This document shows positions 1 through 4,961 of a stretch of DNA of 5,166 nucleotides, piece by piece. Position 1 is the first letter of the stretch. Every line of letters starts with the position of its first letter. Made by a program: the position numbers and the translations under genes. Under the pieces are notes generated by a model. That model searched no databases and had not been told where the DNA came from. It was given only the letters and a program-made list of their open reading frames with translations. This DNA comes from JBKPHS01 sp046729975 (GTDB lineage Bacteria; Actinomycetota; Thermoleophilia; Solirubrobacterales; Thermoleophilaceae): positions 1-5,166 of the forward strand of contig JBKPHS010000179.1 of the NCBI GenBank assembly GCA_046729975.1, read 5' to 3'.

Positions 1-873
1 TCGATGACCGGCGCGCGCTTCGTGCACGACCGGCTCGAGGAGCTCGGCTGGGAGGTCGAGATCGCCGACGCCCAGAAGGTCAAGGGCCTGGCGCCGCTCG
101 CCTGCAAGACCGACCGCATCGATGCCTGGGTGCTGGCAGAGCTCGGCCGGCGCCAGCTCGTGCCGGCGATCTGGCTGCCGGACCCGCGGGTGCGCGCCGA
201 GCGCGAGCGGGCCCGCTGGCGGCTGCACTTGGTGCGTCACCGGGTCGCGCTCAAGAACCGGGTGCACTCGACGCTGATGACCTTCGGCAAGCCGTGCCCG
301 GTCTCCGACCTCTTCGGCGAGCGCGGCCGCGAGTTGCTCGGCCGGCTCGCGGTGCCCGACCCCTGGCGCTCCGACGTGCTGGCCGCGGTCGCCCTGATCG
401 ACGAGCTCGACCACGAGATCACAGAGGTCGAGCGCGAGCTGCACCGCCTGGGTGCCGATCACCGCTACGTTCCCCTGCTGACGACGGTGCCGGGGATCGC
501 CTGGGTGCTCGGCTACACGATCGCCGCCGAGATCGGCTCGATCGAGCGCTTCGCCTCGCCGAAGAAGCTCTGCGGCTACACCGGCCTCTGCCCGCGCGTC
601 TACCAGTCCGGCCAGCTCGACCGGCGCGGCTCGTTGGCCAAGAACGGCCCCAAGTTCCTGCGCTGGGCGCTGATCGAGGCCGCCACCCACGCGGCGCGCC
701 ACCCCGCCTACCGCGGCCGCTACCAGCAGACCGCCACGCGGCTCGGCAAACAGCGCGGCAAGAAGATCGCGCGTGTCGAGATCGCCCGCCGGCTCGCCGA
801 AGCGATCTGGCACATGCTCACCCGCAACCAACCCTTCGCCCCGGCAGGTCCCCCAGAGTGTCTGGCCGCCTGA
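1..873 (+). CDS. IS110-family transposase, 5'-truncated by window edge
   Basis: This is a DEDD-type transposase/recombinase of the IS110 family, which moves its element with the help of a structured element-encoded RNA. The frame is open from base 1, so the ATG at 4 is probably an internal Met. Counting from that Met, KTDRIDA (36-41) carries two of the acidic catalytic residues, D37 and D40. In IS621 the equivalent pair is D102/D105, so roughly 65 residues, including the first D and the E, lie upstream of the window. Residues about 60-150 are a charged helical linker. A Transposase_20 domain follows, with a helix-hairpin-helix-like TVPGI (161-165), GYTGLCPRVYQSG (191-203) and RRGSLAKNGPKFLRWALIEAA (207-227). 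The Ser in QSG (202) is the likely catalytic serine of the C-terminal domain. The C-terminus looks complete, with a TGA stop at 871-873. No frameshift is visible, so the element may be functional. The family call is secure. The subgroup (IS110 or IS1111) cannot be decided without the left end. Confidence 0.93.
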   Translation, partial: SMTGARFVHDRLEELGWEVEIADAQKVKGLAPLACKTDRIDAWVLAELGRRQLVPAIWLPDPRVRAERERARWRLHLVRHRVALKNRVHSTLMTFGKPCPVSDLFGERGRELLGRLAVPDPWRSDVLAAVALIDELDHEITEVERELHRLGADHRYVPLLTTVPGIAWVLGYTIAAEIGSIERFASPKKLCGYTGLCPRVYQSGQLDRRGSLAKNGPKFLRWALIEAATHAARHPAYRGRYQQTATRLGKQRGKKIARVEIARRLAEAIWHMLTRNQPFAPAGPPECLAA

Positions 874-924
874 CGGCCCTCCTTGCGAATTGGACCGCCA
901 GAGCGAGCCTCCCACCAACCTGAT

Positions 925-961
925 CCGGCCCCAGCCGGCGATGGAGAGCTGAGCGCAGCTC
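925..961 (+). other. Tandem hairpins in the IS110 right end
   Basis: Two perfect small stems follow the transposase stop. CCGGC (925-929) pairs with GCCGG (934-938) around a 4-nt loop. GAGCTG (946-951) pairs with CAGCTC (956-961) around the loop AGCG. Bases 962-1020 after them are A/C-rich and look unstructured. The hairpins may terminate the transposase transcript. If this element belongs to the IS1111 group, where the guide (bridge) RNA is encoded at the right end, they may instead be part of that RNA. The stems are seen; both roles are inference. Confidence 0.35.
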
Positions 962-1096
962 CAACCCACACCCAAAGGAGAACCCCCCAAACCACAAACC
1001 CAGCCCTAGACAACCGGCCCCTCTTCATGGAGACACTCCGGTCTCGACACTCAAGGCGCTCGCTACCAGGCCGAAAGCGAAAGCGCGTTGCCGCTC

Positions 1097-1531
1097 TTAC
1101 TGCTGGACGACCGAGGTCGCCGGTCGAGGCATGGTTATGGGGTCCGCATGACGGTGCACGAGCTTCCAAGCTCCGTCTTCGCGGCGGAAGATGCTTGTCA
1201 CGCGGAGCGCGACGTCGTCGAGGTCGTCGCTTCCTCCGACCTTGGTCTCGAAGCGCTCGATCTCCAGGATGTACGCCAGGTCGTCTGTCACGCACGTCGC
1301 GAAGTTCTCGAAGTCGACCGCTCTCCCGTCTCGATAGTTGCCGGCCGCTCGCTTCCCCGCCTCCTCGATCTCGGACCGGCCGCGGGCCGGCGGCCCGAAC
1401 GGATTGGCCAGCGTCGCGTCGTCGCGGTTGCTGTATAGCGCGAAGAAGCCGCTGGGATCTCCCCTCGCAACCAGGTCCAGGGCTCGATGGCTCGCCTCGA
1501 TTGCCTGCTCGAACTCCTCTGCTGCGGCCAC
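1097..1531 (-). CDS. NTF2-fold protein, DUF4440/SnoaL_3 (ketosteroid isomerase-like)
   Basis: This is a small soluble protein of the NTF2-like superfamily, the cone-shaped alpha+beta fold that includes ketosteroid isomerase and SnoaL. It has no signal peptide or membrane segment. From the GTG start it has 144 residues: N-terminal helices (4-33), the loop motif NPFGPPARGRSEIEEA (43-58), then strands with YILEIERFETKVGG (87-100) and the family C-terminal signature VALRVTSIFRREDGAWKLVHRHAD (107-130). I chose GTG at 1531 because GGAGGGAGG lies 6 nt before it and a promoter at 1565-1593 would start transcription near 1558, leaving a normal leader of about 26 nt. An ATG at 1552 in the same frame would add 7 residues and has only a weak AGGGG before it. 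The substrate is unknown, and such proteins are often annotated only by fold. It converges on the IS110 element and stands alone. Confidence 0.85.
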   Translation of the reverse strand: MAAAEEFEQAIEASHRALDLVARGDPSGFFALYSNRDDATLANPFGPPARGRSEIEEAGKRAAGNYRDGRAVDFENFATCVTDDLAYILEIERFETKVGGSDDLDDVALRVTSIFRREDGAWKLVHRHADPITMPRPATSVVQQ

Positions 1532-1564
1532 TGGAAGCCTCCCTCCGCTCATGTGACCCCTGCG

Positions 1565-1593
1565 ACGCTATCCCGCCGGTTCTCGTGCATCAA
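1565..1593 (-). promoter_or_regulatory. Sigma-A-like promoter for the NTF2-fold gene ending at 1097
   Basis: Read on the minus strand, TTGATG (1593-1588) resembles a -35 box. After a 17-nt spacer, TAGCGT (1570-1565) fits the TANNNT form of a -10 box. The predicted transcription start near 1558 leaves a short leader containing GGAGGGAGG ahead of the GTG at 1531. The spacing is ideal and both boxes agree with the start chosen for the gene, but such matches arise by chance in sequence of this length. Confidence 0.4.
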
Positions 1594-1674
1594 CTGCGCC
1601 GCCCCGACACTGCCGCTTCGAGGCAGATGCGATAGCGGCGGTCCGACCGACCCAGCCATCGAGTTGCACGACGA

Positions 1675-1706
1675 GCGGGACGGGAGCGGGCTCGCTCCTG
1701 CTCCGC
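1675..1706. repeat. Imperfect inverted repeat (hairpin) between divergent genes
   Basis: Bases 1675-1688 pair with 1693-1706 around a 4-base loop. The innermost GGAGCG/CGCTCC is perfect, and the outer arm has one A-C mismatch at 1680/1701. No T-run follows on either strand, and the position upstream of both neighbours does not suit a terminator of either. It could be an operator, or a remnant of a small repeat. The hairpin at 2320-2346 has a similar outline: outer GCGG and TCCGC, inner CGGGAGCG. Confidence 0.4.
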
Positions 1707-1837
1707 CTGAAGCAGCTCTCCGCGCGCCGCGAAATACTTGCTCCGGCGAGTCGTAGGAGAGCGTCGAGGCTTGTGCGCGGGATGCTGGACGCGCCGGAAT
1801 CGCCGTGATGGCGGGCAAGCGAAAACGCCAGAGAGGA

Positions 1838-2293
1838 ATGAACAGAGGAGTGGAACGGAAACCCAGTCGAGAAGAGCTCGTCAGGGGTCTCATCCGCGTG
1901 GGCGAGCAAGAGTTGACCGGCGAAGGCGAAGCGGAGGTCGACGCTTACTTCGCGCCCGACTTCGCCTTCCACGGCCCTGACGGCGCCGAGCTGGACTATC
2001 AAGGGCTCAAGGGCTACTTCGCATCATTGCGAGCAGCGTTCGATCACTTGGCCATCAGCCGCGGGATCATGGTCGTCGAGGGCGACTACGTCGCGTGCCA
2101 GACCACGATCACAGGAACCTTCGTGCGCGAGTTCACGCACTCACCGGTCGGCCCCCTTCCCCCAAATGGCCACCGGGTCGTGTTCGAGCTCATGAACATC
2201 TTCCGGTACGACCAGCAAGGACGACTTGCGGAGGAGTGGGTGCAGACGGACAACCGAAGCCGGCTGCGTCAATTGGGCGCTGAAGGCCGCTAA
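1838..2293 (+). CDS. SnoaL-like polyketide cyclase family protein ('ester cyclase')
   Basis: This is a 151-residue NTF2-fold protein of the SnoaL-like/ester cyclase type. Residues 11-40 form the N-terminal helices. YFAPDFAFHGPDG (37-49) is the family's first strand, with the FxxHG-like turn. YQGLKGYFASLRAAFDHL (54-71) is the third helix. RGIMVVEGDYVACQTTITGTF (75-95), the PPNGHRVVFELMNIFRYDQQGRLAEEWVQTDNRSRLRQLG stretch (108-147) and its EEW are typical of the group. True SnoaL closes an aromatic polyketide ring, but most relatives have no known substrate and no polyketide genes are nearby. The start is uncertain. ATG 1838 is used, but AGAGAGGA abuts it. GTG 1805 or ATG 1808 would add a basic N-terminal extension, and GTG 1850 would place AGAGAGGA 12 nt upstream. 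The stop is TAA at 2291. It is transcribed divergently from the upstream NTF2-fold gene and converges on the next gene. Confidence 0.85.
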   Translation: MNRGVERKPSREELVRGLIRVGEQELTGEGEAEVDAYFAPDFAFHGPDGAELDYQGLKGYFASLRAAFDHLAISRGIMVVEGDYVACQTTITGTFVREFTHSPVGPLPPNGHRVVFELMNIFRYDQQGRLAEEWVQTDNRSRLRQLGAEGR

Positions 2294-2304
2294 ACACGCT
2301 TTCT

Positions 2305-2321
2305 AGCGCCGCTCGTCGCGC
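2305..2321 (+). repeat. 17-bp direct repeat, copy 1
   Basis: This copy is identical over all 17 bases to 4828-4844 and begins AGCGCCGCTCG. It sits 12 bases after the ester cyclase stop and overlaps the first two bases of the hairpin at 2320-2346. With the second copy it brackets the unknown gene, the third NTF2-like gene and the recombinase. It is a candidate attachment-site duplication; the identity is seen, the role is inference. Confidence 0.4.
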
Positions 2322-2346
2322 GGAGCGGGAGCGAGTTCCGATCCGC
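2320..2346. terminator. Hairpin between convergent genes, possible bidirectional terminator
   Basis: GCGGA (2320-2324) pairs with TCCGC (2342-2346). After a one-base mismatch on each side, CGGGA (2326-2330) pairs with TTCCG (2336-2340) around the loop GCGAG. It lies 26 bases after the ester cyclase stop and 67 bases beyond the stop of the opposing gene, where a shared terminator would be expected. There is no T-run, which is common for terminators in GC-rich actinobacteria, so the role is inferred from position. Confidence 0.4.
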
Positions 2347-2413
2347 ATGAGCCCGCGTGACGTTATCGGGGGTAGCGCAAGTAGACGGGCAACTTCTTCC
2401 GCGTCACGAGCAG

Positions 2414-3250
2414 CTAGATCTCATGCACTGCGAGCGCTCCGGTCGCTCGGCCCACTACCGCTCCGAACCCAACGTAGAAATGTCCAAGCTGTACTGCAGC
2501 GCGGAGCGCGTCGAATCGTCGCTTAACCGCTATCACCGGAGACTCGGCCGACCACGCTTCGATCGCGGATCTCTGATCGCCCCAATGGATCGTGTCTCCG
2601 TAGAAGACGGTCGCAATCATCTGCTGCGGCGACGCAGCCCGGTCCGGATGCGACGCATCGTCTTCGGCGAGGTGCTGCGGGACGAGTCCGTCGGCGGCGG
2701 CCTGGCAAAGGATCAGATGATCGAGATGAGTATGGCGCAGGGTGCCCTCCGCGCGGCGCCAAGCCTTGAGCGGTCCGATGTCCATCTTCCGACGGGTCAA
2801 TTCGCGCGCGAGGAGCCCCGACACACGCGTAAAGGACGCCTCTTCGCCGGCGGCATAACACTGCCGAAACATGGTCAGGAACCCGACCGTCACGTCGCGA
2901 GCCGAAACGGTTTCGGTGATCTCCGGTTCGGAGTCCACGGTTGCCATGTACACGTGGTAGCCGTTCTTGGCGGTCAGGACGGTGGCGTTCGCGAGGTCAC
3001 GGATGTGAGAGACGTAACGGTCAAGTGTCCGCCGTTCGTCGTTTGACCAGTCCGGGTTCGGCAGCGCAGGGAACGCACGAGGGTCTTGTAGTGGGAAGAC
3101 GTACTGGAAGAACTTCCAGTGCCAGGCAACCGACTCCTCTCCGGCGTTAGGGAACCAATCGCGGCAGATGGGCGGCCAGCGGTATCCGACCTGACGAGCG
3201 ATGTAGTGGTTCCAGCCTTCGGCCTTGACGTGGAGCGGCTCGGTTGACAT
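2414..3250 (-). CDS. Hypothetical protein, tryptophan-rich, unrecognised family
   Basis: This is a 278-residue protein that I do not recognise. Codon use is strongly G/C in the third position, as expected of a real gene in this genome. It has no signal peptide and no clear membrane helix, so it is probably cytoplasmic. It is rich in aromatic residues, with nine Trp (13, 25, 32, 43, 45, 68, 164, 223, 233) and many His. The N-terminal third (10-70) has WPPICRDWFP and VAWHWKFFQYVFP segments. Residues 70-185 look largely helical, with a mid-region around VTVGFLTMFRQCYAAGEEASF (120-140). A linker at 195-210 precedes IATVFYGDTIHWGDQ (212-226), which looks structured. The C-terminus ends in small, hydrophobic residues. 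The ATG at 3250 has no good SD. TACCGT at 3265-3260 could be the -10 box of a near-leaderless transcript. The gene stands alone between a convergent and a divergent NTF2-like gene. No function is proposed. Confidence 0.72.
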   Translation of the reverse strand: MSTEPLHVKAEGWNHYIARQVGYRWPPICRDWFPNAGEESVAWHWKFFQYVFPLQDPRAFPALPNPDWSNDERRTLDRYVSHIRDLANATVLTAKNGYHVYMATVDSEPEITETVSARDVTVGFLTMFRQCYAAGEEASFTRVSGLLARELTRRKMDIGPLKAWRRAEGTLRHTHLDHLILCQAAADGLVPQHLAEDDASHPDRAASPQQMIATVFYGDTIHWGDQRSAIEAWSAESPVIAVKRRFDALRAAVQLGHFYVGFGAVVGRATGALAVHEI

Positions 3251-3536
3251 CGCCCATCAACGGTACTTGCCGTCCTGACGGCTCCCTACAAGGCGTCAAA
3301 CGTAGGTTCGCCGACGCCCGAAAAACAATTCGGAGCGCCGTCGGTGACAGATGTGGACGTTCGAGCTACGCGAGCGAGCAGGTCGCTGACTCATTCACGA
3401 ATCCGACCTGGCCGACGCTCCGGACCCGAGCCACTGACTCCGGTTGCCTTCCGCTTCTCGCGCAAAGCAGCACTCAGGTAGCGACGGCTCCTTGCATGGA
3501 AAGCGCAACTTTCCGTCCGCGAGATACTGCACGGCG
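3251..3536. other. Divergent intergenic region, 286 bases
   Basis: This lies between the starts of the unknown minus-strand gene and the plus-strand NTF2-like gene. It has the near-palindrome CCGTCCTGACGG at 3270-3281, close to the minus-strand start, and a perfect 6-bp stem, GGAAAG (3498-3503) with CTTTCC (3509-3514), just upstream of the plus-strand start. Bases 3311-3490 show no gene or repeat that I can support. The reading frame of the plus-strand gene stays open back to 3444, but that stretch has no family resemblance and is read here as untranslated. Confidence 0.4.
3523..3528 (+). promoter_or_regulatory. Possible -10 box for a leaderless NTF2-like mRNA
   Basis: GATACT (3523-3528) lies 8 bases before the ATG at 3537, so transcription would start at or next to the start codon. 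No SD is visible upstream of that ATG, which fits a leaderless message, a common arrangement in actinobacteria. No -35 box is found at the usual distance, so support is modest. Confidence 0.3.
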
Positions 3537-3935
3537 ATGTCGGAGAAGAACGTCGAGACAGTTCGCCGGGTGTACGAAGGGGTGAGCACCCGCTTGGAGG
3601 TACCCCGGGAGCTGTTCGACCCGGACTACGAGTTCGACAACACGGAGCTCTGGCCGGATGTCGTCGGAGTCCTGGGATTCGAAGCGGCAGAGGAAACTAT
3701 GCGCGAGTACTGGGAAACGTTCGAGGCTTACCACGTCGAGATCGAAGAGGTGATCTACGCCGACGAGGGGCGGGTTGTCGACGTCGTCCGCGATGGCGGG
3801 CGGATGAGAGGGACCGACGCCGAGGTGTGGAACCGCTTCTTCCACGTCTGGACGCTTCGTGATGGGAGGATCGTTCGCCTCTCGATACACACCGACCGGA
3901 ACCGATCCCTCGAAGCCGCTGGGCTATCGGAGTAG
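3537..3935 (+). CDS. NTF2-like (SnoaL-like domain) protein
   Basis: This is a 132-residue protein of the SnoaL-like/NTF2 superfamily. The opening MSEKNVETVRRVYEG (1-15) is the standard first helix of the many 'nuclear transport factor 2 family' proteins in Thermoleophilia-like actinobacteria. It is followed by LFDPDYEFDNTELWP (26-40, first strand), the helix AAEETMREYWETFEAY (50-65), then VEIEEVIYADEGRVVDVVRDGGRMRGT (67-93) and NRFFHVWTLRDGRIVRLSIHTDRNRSLEAAGL (99-130), the closing strands and C-terminal helix. I chose the ATG at 3537 because family similarity begins exactly there, although the frame is open back to an ATG at 3444. There is no SD, so a leaderless start is likely. The ligand or reaction is unknown. 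The protein is clearly a different subfamily from the two NTF2-fold proteins to its left, so recent tandem duplication is unlikely. Confidence 0.85.
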   Translation: MSEKNVETVRRVYEGVSTRLEVPRELFDPDYEFDNTELWPDVVGVLGFEAAEETMREYWETFEAYHVEIEEVIYADEGRVVDVVRDGGRMRGTDAEVWNRFFHVWTLRDGRIVRLSIHTDRNRSLEAAGLSE

Positions 3936-3991
3936 CGCAGAAGTACTGCTTTGGACGAAGCCGAGCAGCGCGATAGCCGCATGACCGGGCT

Positions 3992-4031
3992 GCGACCGCT
4001 TGCGCTTGGTCCTGGGAGCGGCAGCGGTCGC
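3992..4031 (+). repeat. 9-bp perfect inverted repeat upstream of the recombinase
   Basis: GCGACCGCT (3992-4000) is exactly complementary to AGCGGTCGC (4023-4031) with 22 bases between. A second pairing, GCTTGG (4004-4009) with CCAAGC (4031-4036), cannot form together with the full first stem. It lies in the 176-base gap between the NTF2-like gene and the recombinase, so it could be a terminator for the first, a leader structure of the second, or a pair of recombinase-binding arms. Confidence 0.4.
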
Positions 4032-4077
4032 CAAGCTGGCATCGCCGTTCCGTTGCCCCGGCGCGGTTTCGCCCGAT

Positions 4078-4107
4078 CCTCCGGCTCGTTTTACGAGCCC
4101 GAGGAGG
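4078..4107 (+). promoter_or_regulatory. Hairpin sequestering the recombinase ribosome-binding site
   Basis: GGCTCGT (4083-4089) pairs perfectly with ACGAGCC (4093-4099) across a TTT loop. The stem continues, after a 3-nt bulge CGA on the 3' side, with CCTCC (4078-4082) against GGAGG (4103-4107). That GGAGG is the SD of the recombinase, whose ATG is at 4112. Folding would hide the SD and keep translation low. RBS-occluding hairpins at the ends of transposable elements are known to stop transcripts entering from outside from being translated, as in IS10 and IS50. The same role here is inference. Confidence 0.5.
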
Positions 4108-4111
4108 GGTC

Positions 4112-4811
4112 ATGTCTGAGCTGTTGCTCGATCGCGCCGGTCGACATCGGTCACCGGCGACCATGCCGGGTTTCCACACCGGTCGCCCGCCACGCAACAA
4201 GGGCCTGCGCTACCCGGCGGACCCACCTAAGGTGGAGGAGATCGTCGCCGTCATGCGCACCGCTGGCGACCGCGCCCACGGCCGCCGCCTGCGCGGCCTG
4301 ATCGTGATCCTCTGGCGCGCCGGGCTGCGCATCCAGGAAGCCCTCAGCCTCGCCGAAGCCGATCTCGATCATCGCCGCGGCGCCTTGCTCGTTCGCCACG
4401 GCAAGGGCGGCCGGCGCCGCGAGGTCGGCATGGACGAATGGGCCTGGGAGGAGCTTCGCCCGTGGCTCGAGCTGCGGGTCGCGCTGCCGGTCGGTGCGCT
4501 GTTCTGCGTCATCAACGGACCGACGCGCGGCCGGCCCCTGGGCGAGTGCGGCGGCCCGAGCGGAGCTGCGCCGGACCGCCGTCGCGGCCGGCGTCCGCCG
4601 GCGCTTCGCGCCGCACCAGCTGCGGCATGCGCTTGCCGTCGAGCTGACCCGCGTAGGCGTGCCGCTGATCGTCATCCAGCGCCAGCTCGGCCACAGCAAC
4701 CTCGGCATCACTTCGATCTACCTGCAGGGCATCGACAACGCCGAGATCATCGAAACCGTCCACTCCCGCCGCGCGCCGATGATCCCAGTCAACACATCGC
4801 TCCGGCTCTGA
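4112..4811 (+). pseudogene. Short tyrosine recombinase, split by a one-base frameshift
   Basis: This is a phage-integrase-family tyrosine recombinase, which cuts and rejoins DNA through a 3'-phosphotyrosine. The ATG at 4112 has the strong SD GAGGAGGGG. The first frame is right up to Pro142 (codon 4535-4537), ending INGPTRGRP. One extra base in CCCC (4535-4538) then breaks it. Skipping one C continues with WASAAARAELRRTAVAAGV and the rest to TGA at 4809, giving a 232-residue protein. Catalytic residues in the restored chain are all present: R73 (GLRIQEAL), K98 (GKGG), H168-x-x-R171 (HQLRHA), H194 (LGHSNL) and Y203 (SIYLQG). Only about 38 basic N-terminal residues precede the catalytic domain, so the usual core-binding domain is absent. 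Without the shift the first frame runs to 4855 as a low-complexity Arg/Pro/Ala tail lacking the nucleophile. It could be a young pseudogene, a sequencing or assembly error, or a +1 recoded gene. Confidence 0.88.
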
Positions 4812-4827
4812 TCGACAGCGGATCGCC

Positions 4828-4844
4828 AGCGCCGCTCGTCGCGC
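4828..4844 (+). repeat. 17-bp direct repeat, copy 2
   Basis: This is identical to 2305-2321 and begins 17 bases after the recombinase stop. An attachment-site copy beside the integrase gene is usual for integrative elements, which is why the pair is worth noting. No tRNA gene is present at either copy. The role is inference. Confidence 0.4.
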
Positions 4845-4918
4845 AAAGCATTTAGCGCCACTGAGCAGGCCCACCGCTATTCCGATGGGCGAGGGCCGGC
4901 GGCACGACTCCCCACGAC

Positions 4919-4944
4919 CCCGCCCGCTCAGAAGAGCGGGCGGG
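4919..4944. terminator. Perfect 11-bp hairpin terminator between convergent genes
   Basis: CCCGCCCGCTC (4919-4929) pairs perfectly with GAGCGGGCGGG (4934-4944) around the loop AGAA. It starts 17 bases past the stop codon of the minus-strand gene at 4962 and 107 bases past the recombinase stop, so it probably serves mainly the minus-strand gene. It has no T-run, as is common in GC-rich actinobacteria. It is the strongest hairpin in the window. Confidence 0.6.
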
Positions 4945-4961
4945 CTCGCGGTCGAGGGCGC

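Larger units (their letters stand above)
1..1040 (+). mobile_element. IS110-family insertion sequence, right portion
   Basis: This comprises the transposase plus its downstream non-coding right end. The left end is outside the window. Members of this family lack obvious terminal inverted repeats and target duplications, so the right boundary cannot be read directly. I place it at about 1020-1045 because the A/C-rich non-coding tract stops there and the composition changes before the convergent gene ending at 1097. The boundary is an estimate only. Confidence 0.6.
1532..1837. other. Divergent intergenic region with a long hairpin
   Basis: About 306 bases lie between the start of the minus-strand NTF2-fold gene and the start of the plus-strand ester cyclase. 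It holds the minus-strand promoter at 1565-1593 and an inverted repeat at 1675-1706, in which 14 positions face each other (1675-1688 with 1693-1706) around the loop GGCT, with one mismatch and two G-U pairs. I see no convincing promoter for the plus-strand gene. Open frames through here on both strands have no recognisable protein character. Confidence 0.5.

Noticed and set aside
883..1635. 250-codon plus-strand frame after the transposase
   Set aside because: Its product is low-complexity Arg/Ser/Pro sequence, it starts in the IS110 non-coding end and it runs antisense through the NTF2-fold gene.
1568..2002. Minus-strand 144-codon frame overlapping the divergent gap and the ester cyclase
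   Set aside because: It overlaps the N-terminal part of the well-supported ester cyclase on the opposite strand and resembles no family.
2357..3046. 229-codon open frame on the plus strand, opposite the unknown minus-strand gene
   Set aside because: Its composition is that of an antisense shadow (Arg/Gly/His rich, no family features), whereas the minus-strand frame is longer and shows strong third-position G/C and protein-like patterning.
3458..3469. 12-base match TCGCGCAAAGCA between 3458-3469 and 4839-4850
   Set aside because: One match of this length is expected by chance in a window of this size, so it does not support a third copy of the longer repeat.
3444..3536. 31-residue N-terminal extension of the third NTF2-like protein
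   Set aside because: The family's conserved opening begins at the ATG at 3537. The upstream residues have no resemblance and no SD before 3444.
1097..4811. Integron-like cassette array (small genes of mixed orientation beside a tyrosine recombinase)
   Set aside because: No attC sites with paired GTTRRRY/RYYYAAC cores were found between the genes. The recombinase is a short phage-type integrase and I did not recognise the extra IntI domain in it.
4539..4855. C-terminal extension of the recombinase in its starting frame
   Set aside because: After the CCCC run it turns into Arg/Pro/Ala-rich sequence without the catalytic HxxR, His or Tyr. The neighbouring frame holds the genuine C-terminus.
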